From Gari tellinella (taxonomy: Eukaryota > Mollusca > Bivalvia > Cardiida > Psammobiidae), in assembly GCA_922989275.2 (NCBI GenBank), contig OV277858.1, positions 105,758,794 through 105,822,793 on the forward strand: DNA of 64,000 nt. Direction: 5' to 3'. The translations under genes and the position numbers were made by a program. Numbering within the stretch: the stretch's first letter is position 1; each line of letters opens with the position of its first letter. The notes under the pieces were generated by a model. The model was not told the DNA's origin and ran no database searches. It saw nothing but the letters and a program-made list of their open reading frames with translations. Shown here piece after piece: positions 21,485-31,270 of the stretch.

Positions 21485-21945
21485 AGTCTATCTAAGCTAT
21501 GAAGGCATCCACTGTCTATGAATCAATAAGTCTATCTATAAGCTGGGAAGTCATCCACTATCTATGAATCAATAAGTCTATCTAAGCTGGGAAGTCATCC
21601 TCTGTTTATGAATCAATAGGTATATCTAGGCTTTTAAAGTCCTCCATTGTTTATGAATCAATAGGTCTCTCTAAGCTATTCAGTCATCCACTGTTTATGA
21701 ATCAATAGGTACATGCATATCTATAAGCTATGCCGTCATCCACTGTTTATGAATCAATAGGTCTATCTAAGTTGTGAAGTCATCCACTAATCAATAGGTA
21801 TATAGGTAAATCTAAGCTATGAAGTTCTCCAATGTTATAAATCAATAGGTCTATCTAGACTATGAAGTCATCCACTGTTTATGAATCAATAGGTACATGT
21901 ACATGTACATGTATATCTAGGCTATAAAATCCTCCATTGTTTTCG
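21485..21945. repeat. 43-50 bp minisatellite resembling the GST 3' end
   Basis: Nine or so units of the form TCTATCTAAGCTATGAAGTC / ATCCACTGTTTATGAATCAA / TAGG. The last stretch merges with the GST-C terminal codons at 21917-21943. The unit TAAGCTATGAAGTCATCCAC is nearly the GST-B terminal sequence TTAAGCTATGAAATCCTCCA. I infer that the array grew from a copy of a GST stop-codon region. Confidence 0.85.
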
Positions 21946-23890
21946 GGTGTGGACTTTTCCGCCAGTGTGGAGGCCATGCTTCTTGAACCGTTGACCTTTT
22001 ACAGATGTTTTCATAATATCTCTGTAAGTTTGTGTTTGTCTCCAATTTAGCGCCCATTCTAACAATAAAAGCCAAATACGGGAAGAACATCACATCCGCC
22101 ATTGAGAAACTACTTCCGGCTAGATACTCAGTGCCCTCTAGGTAGCTGTTCCAAAGTTTCAGTTCGCCCCTAGCCACTTCGAACTGGCCTGTGTTCCAGC
22201 TTTCTTTATCTCTGAACGACAATAATCTTTTATATGCAATAGGCTGCATAATTTTTGACATGATATTTTCACTTTCGAATATTCGCTGAAACATCTGTGC
22301 TTGGACTGCTTTGTCAGTTGGAATGAGTCGGTTTTTGTCGTTACTGTAGTTGTTCTCAAGGTACATGCAGATGGCACCTGATTCATTCACGACAATGTCT
22401 TCGTCTTTAAAAGTTGGGAGCTAAATAGATATAAACAAAATGTTAGATTTTTAAGTTGAACAAAAGCTAATGTCTGTCTGGATATATGGCCATATTATAA
22501 AACAGATTACAGTGGGGAAGACGTTATTCTTTCCGAGCTACATTGTAAATGCCAACGAAACGCAAACGCATTGTACATGTAATAAAATGTAGAAATGATT
22601 TTTGTTGACAATATCGAATATTCATTTTAATCTAAGTGGCAAACAGTTTGGAGCCTGATCAGACGCCGGGTTATCCGGCGTCTGATAAGCTGAAAACCTT
22701 TGACAATGGAAATAATGGATTTGCGTAAATTTGTATGCGTTTATTGGGAAAAAATAACGTTGTCACCACTGTAACCCTACGACTGAAAGAAGATCACATG
22801 TTAACCCATTACTCCATAGCGTGTTTCTATTTTTGAAGATTATTGCCACATTAAAGCAGGTTGAAGGTAAAGCAGAATGTGCCTTTAGGCACATTCTGCT
22901 TTACATTCAGCCTGCTTTAATCTATTCTCTACTACAATATAGTTGAAAACTATTTCTATTGATTTTTATTTGTCAAAGTATAAATTGGAAATATTTTCTT
23001 CAGTTGATGAATGAATCAAAGGCAATGCGTATTTATGGCGTAATGGGTTAAACAAGTGTGTTGTATCTGGATCCATACTTTCTGCAAACTCGACTATAGT
23101 CGACTTTAGAGTGAAAGTCTTAAGAATACAACACGGCTCAAGATAAGAGGAATTAAATTGAACAAGTTCAGCATTGACTCCTTCATGACAGCACTAAATC
23201 GTTTATCGTATCCGTCTTGATGGAACGATCATAATGAGTAGTGACAGCGTAAGGTTTCATGCAGAAATGAAGATTTTTGTGTTTGAAATATTTCTCTTAC
23301 AGTGGAGAAAACGTTATTCTTTCCCAATAAACGCGTTTACGCTAAAACTATTATTCCCTTTGTAAACAGTTTGGAGCCAGATCAGACGCCGGGTAACCCG
23401 GCGTCTGATCAGGCTCCAAACTGTTTACAACTCAGATTAAAATAAAGTGTTAGAAATTTCTAAAAACTGACATATTCTACATTTTAGTGATGTGCGTTTG
23501 CGTTTCGTTTGGTATAAACGGGAAAGGATAACGTTTTCTCCACTGTTTCTTGATTCCTGAAACAAGCAACTGCGCCACTGAAAACATTATCACCTACTTA
23601 TTATAATGAGTGTCAAAGGTATTTGATCTGGATCCAACCTGTCTGCTAAGTGTCTGTAGTCAATTTTAGGGCTAAAGTGAGCACATCTCAGAAAAAATAT
23701 CACTTACCTGGCCGCGAGGATTCAACTTCATAACTTCCTCGCTCTTGTGTTCCGCTTTGTAAAAATCGAGCACCTTATCCGGAAGTCCCTTTAACAGACC
23801 CTTTTCCGCCAGTACAATCATTGCACGCATGCAGGGCATTGAACCAGATCCCCAGTATAGGAACATCTTGCTATTATCCATTGTCGACAT
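21917..23890 (-). CDS. GST-C: rho-class-like glutathione S-transferase, two exons
   Basis: Exon 1 is 23708-23890 (61 codons) and exon 2 is 21917-22420 (167 codons plus TAG), 228 residues. The splice sites are CAG|GTAAGT and TATTTAG|CTC, phase 0. The open frame continues upstream to an ATG at 24022, but MSTMDNSKMF matches the GST-B start and the upstream residues (FFFCYIYSKQG...) look non-coding. Domains follow the family: GSGSMPCM at 15-22, LPTF at 62-65 (then KDED instead of KDGD), NESGAI at 73-78, SMAD at about 167-170, WPPHW, and C-terminus TMEDFIA. The 1.3-kb intron contains two MITE-A copies and one intact MITE-B7. The 3' end runs directly into a tandem array (21485-21945) whose unit resembles this gene's last codons. 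Closest to GST-B. Function inferred from family: glutathione conjugation in the cytosol. Confidence 0.88.
22508..22773 (+). mobile_element. MITE-A, forward, in GST-C intron
   Basis: Starts 87 bp from the acceptor. Contains a TACATTGTAAATG patch replacing GTTTAAACG; hairpin apex GGGTTATCC with a shortened right arm. Confidence 0.85.
22801..23051 (+). mobile_element. MITE-B7, complete, in GST-C intron
   Basis: Ends TTAACCCATTACTCCATA and TTATGGCGTAATGGGTTAA. The hairpin 22852-22920 (TTAAAGCAGGTTGAAGGTAA ... apex TGCCTTTAGGCA) is unrelated in sequence to the CAAACAG hairpins but similar in length and place. Confidence 0.85.
23298..23547 (-). mobile_element. MITE-A, reverse, in GST-C intron
   Basis: Complete, with near-consensus hairpin; the right end has mutated to CACTGTT. 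Lies 160 bp from the exon 1 donor. Confidence 0.92.
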
Positions 23891-24022
23891 GTTGTTGTCC
23901 TCGTGTGAAAGTGCACCGTTTGTATCTGGAATGCCCTGTTTACTGTATATATAACAGAAAAAGAAGTATTTATTTCCGTGCAAACGAAACACTTGTAAAC
24001 AAAGTACGAAATACGGGAACAT

Positions 24023-24293
24023 TTAACCCGTTACCCCATAAATACGCCTTTTTACGCCTTTAATATTTTCCTCCACTGAAGAAAATAACTGTACATGTAG
24101 TTCCATTGTATACAGTCATACATGTACGTATGTACATGTAAGATAAAAACATTTTTTTATAGAAGACGTTAGCTTAAAGCAAGCTGAAAGTAAAGCAGAA
24201 TGCGCCTTAAGGCGCATTCTGCTTTACCTTCAACCTGCTTAAAGTGGTCAAGTACCTTCAAAACTAGACACAGGCTATGGGGTAATGGTTTAA
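24023..24293 (+). mobile_element. MITE-B7, complete
   Basis: TTTAACCCGTTACCCCATAA and CTATGGGGTAATGGTTTAAA ends. Hairpin 24177-24245 nearly perfect around GCGCCTTAAGGCGC. Sits just upstream of the GST-C start (133 bp), so it may lie in its promoter or 5' UTR. Confidence 0.85.
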
Positions 24294-24324
24294 ACGAAGG
24301 AAATGCATGTGACGGGTTTTTGTA

Positions 24325-24470
24325 AAAAATAACGATTTATTTAAATCCGAGTGGCAAACAGTTAAAAGGCTGATCAGACGCCGAGTTCAGGCTTCAAACT
24401 GTTTGCATTGGACGTACATGTTTAGCACCAGCGTGATTATTGAGAAGGAGTAGTTAACGTCTGTTGGACG
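24325..24470 (+). mobile_element. MITE-A fragment
   Basis: GAGTGGCAAACAGTTAAAAG, CTGATCAGACGCCGAG and CTTCAAACTGTTTGCATTG keep the hairpin, but the apex side of the right arm is deleted. Confidence 0.6.
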
Positions 24471-24659
24471 TGCCCACGGTAAGTGAACATTGTGGAGTGT
24501 AAGGTATAAGGTACTTTTATACTACGTGGCAAACCAAACTGAATTGCTTTATTACCTGGGATTAACCAATTACAAATATTATTCTGATCTATATAAATTA
24601 AAATACTAATGTTATTCTTACGCGTGTAACCCCTTATCGTGTACCTCGAGTACAATGTT

Positions 24660-24728
24660 GTTGTTTTTTGTTGTTTTTTTTTTTTTGTTGTTGATGGTTT
24701 TGGAGGGGGGGGGGGGGGGGGGGGGGGC
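24660..24728. repeat. Poly-T and poly-G run
   Basis: A T-rich run with GTTGTT interruptions is followed by about 26 G at 24703-24727. The apparent proline-rich frame is an artefact. Confidence 0.85.
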
Positions 24729-24961
24729 AAACAACTGTGATCCTGGGGCCCGTTTCATAAAACTTCGTACGACAAAAACCACAGGTACTTGACATTATGA
24801 TCAAGATCTATTACCAAAAAAGAAAAAGAAGAACAGTTTTTTTCTGCTAGACTTCTACATGTATTAAAAAGACAATGTATACAACGGAATCCAACAAGTA
24901 GTCTTTACTATCGACTTAAACTGATGTTAAAATAGACTAGATCGTCGATATTCGCTCGTTG

Positions 24962-26352
24962 TACAGTGGTAAATACGCTATTCCTACCCACTTTACGCGT
25001 TTCTTACGCGTTTCTTACGCGTTCGTTAAGCGTTCGTTAAGCGTTCGTTACCCGTTTCGTTTAACGCGTTTACTACCCGTTTCTTAACGCGTTTCTTAAC
25101 GCGTTTAAACGCGTTTAAAAGAGCCCGGATGAAAGGGGAGTAATCATGGAGAAAGGGAGGTAATCCATGTATGACTTGCGGGCCGCTCTTATCCTACTTA
25201 AATTTAGTAAATATCGTTACTGTGGAGTAAATATAATCTTACAAAATTTTATGAAATCATTTTCTTTAAGAAGAAAGGTTATCCTGTGAGAGTTTTATGA
25301 ATATACATTTATTTTCCCATATAAAGGATACGGTTTAAAAAGGATTGTGTAAATTGTGTTTATTACTATTACTATGAACATGCGGAATTCCCAAATGCCA
25401 CATGTGGCATGCAGGGCTAGCCGCTAACACTGTTGCGTCACAAGCCGGACAGGGGGTAATAAAACTGCGGCTTATCAAAGTAAGTATCCTAATGCCCCAT
25501 TGGGGTTGATTGGAATATCAACCAAATAAACCAAATCTTATATGCGAGTATGTGTCAGTTATCATACTCTCTCATCAAAGTAAAAGATATCTGTATAGTT
25601 TGAATATGGATTAGACTCCCGTAACTCGGCATTTTATCTCGAGCCAAACTGTAAAAATGAAATCAAGACCGTATGCTTCATTCTTATCTGTAAAACATAA
25701 GAACCGAAATACTCGGCGTCCCATCTACATCTAAATCGATAGTGTTAACTATTATGAAAAGTAATTGGGTTTATTCAAAGCTGTCAGTTTGGATCCTGAT
25801 GCTATGCCGATCTATACAGCCAGGCGTTTGATCTGGATTCAAACCGTTTGAATAGAAATCAACATGGAAGGAATTATTCTAATACATATCAAACAGAAAT
25901 AATCTCGATGAAACGCCGAGTCACTCAGCATTATGATCGAGATCCAAACTGTCTATATTTATATAAATTCTAAAAGCGAACCCCGTTTAGATCCTGATAA
26001 GAGGCGTCTCATTTACAGAAAATGTTTTCAAAATTCGCATTACAATATGTGTTTTATCGCGAAAATGCTCCAGTAACAAATCAATTCTTGTTTTTTATTA
26101 ACCCGTTTCATTCGGATTATTCTAAAACGGCAATCATCGATAAGATCCGAAATCTCCGCGTGAAACGAAAAACGGACGCCCCAATCGCAGCATCTCGGGT
26201 ATAACCGTTTATTAACGGGTTTAAACGCGTTCAAATCGTTAGTCCTTAACCGTTCGTTAAGCGTTCATTAAGCGTTCGTTAACCGTTCACTATGCGTTTC
26301 TTTCGCATAGATAAACGCGTAAATGGGTAGGAATAGCGTATTTACCACTGTA
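24962..26352. mobile_element. 1.39-kb TA element, relative of MITE-A
   Basis: Ends TACAGTGGTAAATACGCTAT and ATAGCGTATTTACCACTGTA. Subterminal arrays of ACGCGTTTCTT, GCGTTCGTTAA and AACGCGTTT fill 24995-25115 and 26210-26320. The centre has three degenerate hairpin-like stretches (GTTTGGATCCTGATGC..., GATCGAGATCCAAACTG). The end layout parallels MITE-A with substitutions. No open frame for a transposase. Confidence 0.8.
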
Positions 26353-26564
26353 TTGTCGATAAGGTTTGACCTGACGGTTCATGCATATTCCGTCTTTTTC
26401 CGTAAGTTATTCGTTAGCTTCCGAAAACAACTATAGGTAAATTTTGCACGCTGAACCGTGACTGAGCTTTTCTATTTATAGAAGTTGCAACCATTCCATG
26501 TTATGGGTAAGTTAGGGTTCAAACCTGAACTTGATATTTAAGATAAGATTTTGATACCTATATT

Positions 26565-26653
26565 TGTCATCGTGGTCGAGAGAGTAGAGTACTTGCTGCA
26601 CGTGGATAGCGTTTTACTGAGTAAGGTCATGGGTTCGATACCCAGTGGATGCT
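26565..26653 (+). tRNA. tRNA-like segment 1 (probably not a functional tRNA)
   Basis: A-box-like TGGTCGAGAGAGTAGAG and B-box GGTTCGATACC with a four-pair T-stem, followed by TTTTTTT as a pol III stop. The acceptor pairing is weak. A tRNA-derived or decayed tRNA gene carried in the hAT-like element. Confidence 0.4.
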
Positions 26654-26937
26654 GTTTTTTTATTAATGTTTTTGGTTTGGAAAGGAATTTTATACTACAT
26701 ATGACGATAACCATAAGGACATAAAGTAATTGATCAGTATTTAAATAAAACACATGTATATATTATTCAATTTGTTATTACATTTCTGAATAACCACATA
26801 GTTCAAACTAAAGATGGTACGACAGACAAAAACACCGCGTCAATAGACTAAAATTCCATGGCAATGAAGCTTGTAGAAAACTTCTACGTGCCTGTAAGAA
26901 GGAGAAGCAGAAACGATTTAAAATCCAATAAAACTGA

Positions 26938-27130
26938 AACGGCAAGTATACTCGTCATTTAGAAAGAGTATACTTCACTTGTCTCCTGAAAACAGTGAAT
27001 ACCAGATCAGAGTTCTCCTTAAGGAGCACTCTGATCAGAGTAACACTGTCTGTCATTTTTCAATTGTCATACATTAACTTGACCTAATTGGAAACAGAAA
27101 TTGCCCGTTAAAATTTCAGTGATAAATGAA
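26938..27130 (-). mobile_element. MITE-B6 remnant
   Basis: Hairpin about 26995-27054 with AACAGTGAATACCAGATCAG and apex TCTCCTTAAGGAGCAC. The tail TTAAAATTTCAGTGATAAATG matches other B6 ends; the TTAA termini are not clear. Confidence 0.5.
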
Positions 27131-27293
27131 AACAAATTACATACATTTAAAACGTTCAATACTTCAAAATGTTAAACGTTTTAGGTCGTCTATGACACAT
27201 TTAGCATATATGTTAAACAATTCAAATAAGTTATTGTTTGAAAAATAAGGCAATAAAACATAAAAATTAAAAATTAAAAGAAATAATTTCTAT

Positions 27294-27368
27294 TGGGAAT
27301 CGAACCCACAGCCTTTTTATCCTATTGCAAGTACCCTTACACTCTACCGATTACTCTAACTCGATTAT
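27294..27368 (-). tRNA. tRNA-like segment 2
   Basis: On the minus strand TAGAGTAATCGGTAGAGTG resembles an A box, and GTGGGTTCGATTCCCAAT forms a good T-arm with a B box. The rest does not fold into a convincing cloverleaf. Confidence 0.4.
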
Positions 27369-27590
27369 TGATTTAATTTCTCTACACAAGGCACAATATC
27401 CTTAGTAAACCATGAAAGGTAGGTAACTCCTGAACGAATTTATGCTTTTTGATGCGTTTTACCTCTATGGGTGGACTCGTCCTAAAGGTCACGGCTCACG
27501 GGTCAAAATCTACCTATACAGTGTATTGAGAATAGACAATTCAACGGTGACTCGAACTGAAATAGTGTTATCGGTTATAGATAAATACAG

Positions 27591-27664
27591 TCGGTGATGG
27601 CTCAGTGGTAAGGTCGCCGCGCTACCAAGGTAAGGGTATTGGGTTCGATCCCCGGTAGAGTTTT
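27591..27664 (+). tRNA. tRNA-like segment 3
   Basis: TGGCTCAGTGGTAAGG is a standard A box and GGGTTCGATCCCC a standard B box, with a TTTT stop after it. The acceptor strands do not pair, so it is likely a SINE-type or degenerate tRNA sequence. Confidence 0.45.
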
Positions 27665-28015
27665 GTATTATTTATTGAATATGTACATGTATTTTTTTTA
27701 AAAATGCGGATAGACGCATGCAAACCATGACATTCATGCAATTGCATGTACATGTATATGATATAGAGTACAGTGCTACTTGCCTAGGAAAAACTTGGCT
27801 AGAAAACTGGTCCAAAGAACACCACGTTATGCAAAACACTCCCAGAAAGCACTATGCGTTACTTTTGTATTTCGTCAAGCATCAAAAGGCATCAGGCAGC
27901 AGGCCATTTTTCAAAAAAATTGCTGACTGATTTATTTTAGTATCGTTTAAGGCATACTAAACTTTTAATTTTTTACTATTTAAAAAATATTTACAGCCGA
28001 AGTTTACAAAACAGT

Positions 28016-28088
28016 ACCGAGAATCGAACCCATGACCCTTCCACAACGAGTCATTAACGCTATCCATTCAGCTATTGCAACACAGTGA
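28016..28088 (-). tRNA. tRNA-like segment 4
   Basis: The minus strand reads TAGCTGAATGGATAGCG, then GACTCGTTGTGG, then CATGGGTTCGATTCTCGG. A CTCGTTG anticodon-type loop can be drawn but its stem is poor. Confidence 0.4.
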
Positions 28089-28566
28089 CTTTTGGTATCG
28101 GCTAAGGTATATATCAATAAAGTATCCGAAAACTCCCGATTGTACCACCGATTGTACCAACGAAAGCTGACGGAAAGTGATGACCGTCAGGTCAAACCTT
28201 ATTGATAATACCCTCGGGAAATGATTAATTTATCAATATTTACTTTTTATTTCACCAAATTCCGTCCAATAACGCCATAGTACATGTACGTGCATTTATA
28301 ACGAAAATGTGCATTTTTTTTGGTAATAGATCTAGATCAATGTGTCAAGTACCTGTGACAAAAACACTTTAAAATACATTTATTTTCTGATTTTCTATCT
28401 AATCCTTATCTTGTGGCATCTCTCTGGAATAGTCTTTTCAAGACAATTCCAAAGAGATGCCACAAGACATGATTAGATGGAGGAATCAATGATAATTGAG
28501 ACTTTTATTATCTGACTTACGACAACATTTGTCGTTCAAAGTTTTATAAAACCTGTCCCCTCATCA

Positions 28567-28702
28567 GTCGCCGCGAAGATCCTAACTGTTCGTTCTCAAT
28601 TTGATACAACTTCAGTCAAATTAATTAACAATTTAAACTAAGAAATAAAAGCAGACGACAATTGATTGAAACAAATGACGTCATGTCAGTGAAGGGGTTT
28701 AC
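28567..28702 (-). mobile_element. MITE-B1, reverse, truncated
   Basis: Starts inside the hairpin (CATCAGTCGCCGCGAAGATC), then AAAGCAGACGACAATTGATT, ATGACGTCATGTCAGTGAAG and GGGTTTA. The outer left part is absent. Confidence 0.55.
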
Positions 28703-28915
28703 TAGTAAATTCCATTACTAATACTCTCCATTCATGCGACACTACGATAATACAGAGGGAAAAAACGTTAATCTTTCTCGTGTAACTCATTCTCCATGGC
28801 AAGTAAGTTTCAATAAAGTTTAGCCAACTTTTGACTAGTTACATGTAGGACTGTTTTTCTACGATTTATTGCAAAATGACAAACGGTGCGAATCCAAACT
28901 ATTTGCAATTGCTAG

Positions 28916-29023
28916 TGCAGTCATCTGAAGACGTTTTTCTTTCCCAACACATGCGTTTGCGCTAAAACTACGGTATTATTTCCATTACAAATACTTTGAA
29001 ACCAGATCAGACGCCGGGTAACT
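28916..29023 (-). mobile_element. MITE-A, reverse, truncated by a simple repeat
   Basis: TTTCTTTCCCAACACATGCG to CAGATCAGACGCCGGGTAAC, then replaced by a CAGA-rich run (29024-29085). A detached left end (GAGGGAAAAAACGTTAATC) lies at 28751-28772. Confidence 0.65.
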
Positions 29024-29085
29024 TCAGGACAGACAGACACACACACAGACAGGTGGACGCTCAGACATTCAGACAGACACAGAAC
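29024..29085. repeat. CAGA/CACA simple repeat
   Basis: ACAGACAGACACACACACAG followed by looser CAGACA units, starting exactly at the apex of the broken MITE-A hairpin. Confidence 0.7.
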
Positions 29086-29180
29086 AGTGCGATTACTATA
29101 TGCCTCTCATTTTGGGACATAAAAATACATGTACAATACAGCATTAAAAAGACAACTTTACTAAACGTTTACGTTTTCTC

Positions 29181-29390
29181 TTAACCCTTATCCTGCGGTG
29201 ATATCGTCTGCTTTGAAATTGTCGTCTGCAAAATTTGAAATTTTAGATTTATACAGTTTATAAGTTAAGAAATCTAAAGACGAGTGTCAAACTGTTTGGA
29301 TCCAGATCAGACGCCGCGTTACGCGGCGTCTGATCTGGATCCCAACTGTTTGCAAAAATCAGAAATCGCGATCAGCAGGCAAAGGGTCAA
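29181..29390 (+). mobile_element. MITE-B5, TTAA-type
   Basis: TTAACCCTTATCCTGCGG and GCAGGCAAAGGGTCAA ends (right TTAA mutated). Perfect hairpin about 29287-29352 (TCAAACTGTTTGGATCCAGA, apex GCGTTACGC). Confidence 0.8.
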
Positions 29391-29397
29391 GCTCAAT

Positions 29398-29608
29398 GTC
29401 AACCTTTTCTTTCACAATAAACGCGTAAACTTACGCTTAAACCTATTATTTGAATTTACCTGGTGGCTGATCAGGCTCCTAACTATTAACCACTCAGTTT
29501 GATATCAATAGTCAGATTTGTCAATATGTCATTTTCTACATTTTATTGCAATGCGTTTGCGTTTCGTGTGCTTTTTAACTCAAACGAATAACGTATTATC
29601 CACTTGTA
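29398..29608 (-). mobile_element. MITE-A, reverse, left hairpin arm lost
   Basis: Runs from CAACCTTTTCTTTCACAA to AACGTATTATCCACTTGTA. The hairpin keeps only GGCTGATCAGGCTCCTAACT. Confidence 0.72.
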
Positions 29609-29735
29609 CATGGCGTTACTACAGTAGTTGAGCGCGTTGCACGACATCTCATCTTACTACAAACTATTTACAAGGGTCATCATTGTTCTAGAAAAAAACT
29701 CTTATACATGGAAGCAATAACAAATATGTAACCAT

Positions 29736-29938
29736 TTAACCCAGAGCTACACACACACGCGAACAAATTAATGTACAGTATAGTACGAACATATTGATCT
29801 GACGTTGAACTTTATGCATGGATAATTTAAAGTATGATGACGCAGTATAAATCAATAATCGACAGCAAACCGTACAGTTTCGGGAAAATTCGGTAAATTA
29901 CGTGAATCTTCTAGCAGTTGTGATTTCCAGTGGGTTAA
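29736..29938. mobile_element. Possible TTAA element
   Basis: TTTAACCCAGAGCTAC at one end and CCAGTGGGTTAAC at the other give a short TTAACCCA inverted pair 203 bp apart. The interior matches nothing else here. Confidence 0.35.
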
Positions 29939-30082
29939 CACACAGGTACTTGACAACAACTACGAATATTACTTTTTATTTCTCACTACATAACATGTAT
30001 ATACATGTATGAGACAATACAGTAATAAGAATCAAACACTGAGTGTGGGTGGGGAAAGTATGAGGAGAAGTGCAATTGTGTC

Positions 30083-30143
30083 TATAATTAAGGTGTTCAA
30101 AGACGTCAACCATTTTGGCAGCTTGAACACCTTCCTTATAAAC
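30083..30143. repeat. Short inverted repeat
   Basis: AAGGTGTTCAA and TTGAACACCTT separated by 27 bp. Too short to classify. The surrounding 29.95-30.5 kb otherwise shows only a degenerate hairpin (GCAAACAGTGCAGGATCAG ... TACATTGTTTGC, 30400-30466). Confidence 0.4.
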
Positions 30144-30523
30144 AACTGAATATCTTTCCTTAAATTAAGTTAAAACATTGTAATTTATGTTGGGTGCATC
30201 TCTCAATTTTCATACGTTACAGGTGGGAGTCGGTAAACAAAGAGGAACAGGTGTGAGTGCTTTAGATAAATAAAAGCCCTCGCATCGGGATCTGCTTTGT
30301 TTCGTGATAACTCTGGTTTAAGTCAACACTGTAGACAATACAGCATAGTAAGCAAAATCAAAATGGCGCCATATATGCTAAACACCATAGCAAACAGTGC
30401 AGGATCAGATGAATGGACTTTCAGTGAGCCCATTCACTAGATTGTACATTGTTTGCTATACATGTATGTTATGCTATACTATTTACACATATAGATAACC
30501 AAATGGCAACGAAACAACAACGG

Positions 30524-30764
30524 TACAGTTGAGAAGACGTCGTTATTTCCCAATAAAAGCGTTTATGCTAAAACTACTGTGTCCAGTGCAAACAGTTTAG
30601 AGCCAGGTCAGACGCCGGGTAACACGGCGTCTGGTCAGGTTCCAGACTGTCTGTCACTCAGATGAAAACAAATAGAATTGTCAAAAAAAGGGTTCCTTTT
30701 CCCATTGTATAGCACATGATGCGTTTTCCTTTAAAAAGGAAGTAATAACGTCCTCACCAATGTC
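30524..30764 (-). mobile_element. MITE-A, reverse, diverged
   Basis: TACAGTTGAGAAGACGTCG start. The hairpin shows paired changes (GCCAGGTCAGACGCC ... GGCGTCTGGTCAGGTTCC), and the apex is GGGTAACAC. Confidence 0.85.
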
Positions 30765-30984
30765 TCTGATCAACTATATCGACTTCTTTGAACTAAGAAG
30801 CCACAGCTGCACACATATATACTAAACCAGTTGTGGGGGCAACTTTTGTATTAACAGCTATAACCAGTGATGTCACAAATCAGCCTCCGCCCCAGTGAGG
30901 CAGTTTCTGGTCAGTGACGTCAATGTAAACATAATTAGTAAGCAACAAATATGTGCTCAGAGTAGACACCTAGATATAGATCTA

Positions 30985-31160
30985 TTACCAAAAAAAACAA
31001 AAACAAGATCGACATAAAACTTTTTGATGCACATTTTCGTTATACATGTAATTCACGTACTGTGGCGTTATTTGACGGAATTTGATGAAATGAAAAGTAG
31101 ATATTAATAAATTAATCATTTCCCGAGAGTACCACAGAGAATATCGGCGATCGAGTCTAT
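30985..31160. mobile_element. Second hAT-like end, inverted
   Basis: GATCTATTACCAAAAAAAAC, TGATGCACATTTTCGTTATA, GTGGCGTTATTTGACGGAAT and TTAATCATTTCCCGAGAG match the right end of the 24.8-28.4 kb element in reverse complement. The other end of this copy was not found. Confidence 0.6.
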
Positions 31161-31270
31161 TTAAGCATCAGTTTAAGTCGATAGACTATGCGTTAGATTG
31201 CGCTGTTTACCTTGTATCCATAATAGAAGTCTAGTAAAAAAATTGTTTTTTGGGTGGTTTTTGTTTGTAA

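Larger units (their letters stand above)
24780..28357. mobile_element. hAT-like non-autonomous element, 3.6 kb, 8-bp TSD
   Basis: Inverted ends CACAGGTACTTGACA, then TGATC(A/T)AGATCTATTACC, about 40 bp long, flanked by a perfect 8-bp direct repeat ACAAAAAC (24772-24779 and 28358-28365). An 8-bp duplication and CA(C/G)-type ends fit hAT elements. No transposase motif is seen. It contains a nested TA element, a B6 remnant and four tRNA-like segments. Confidence 0.75.
24744..28555. mobile_element. Fold-back element (M9) interrupted by a hAT-like insertion
   Basis: The left piece 24744-24779 (GGGCCCGTTTCATAAAAC, TTCGTACGACAAAAAC) and right piece 28358-28555 together match the second copy at 51563-51838. 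The right piece is a large hairpin: TTGTGGCATCTCT / AGAGATGCCACAA with TCTAATC / GATTAGA outside it. Confidence 0.7.

Noticed and set aside
23891..24022. Upstream extension of GST-C exon 1 to the ATG at 24022
   Set aside because: GST-B shares the MSTMD start exactly, the extension has no family counterpart, and its composition is unlike coding sequence.
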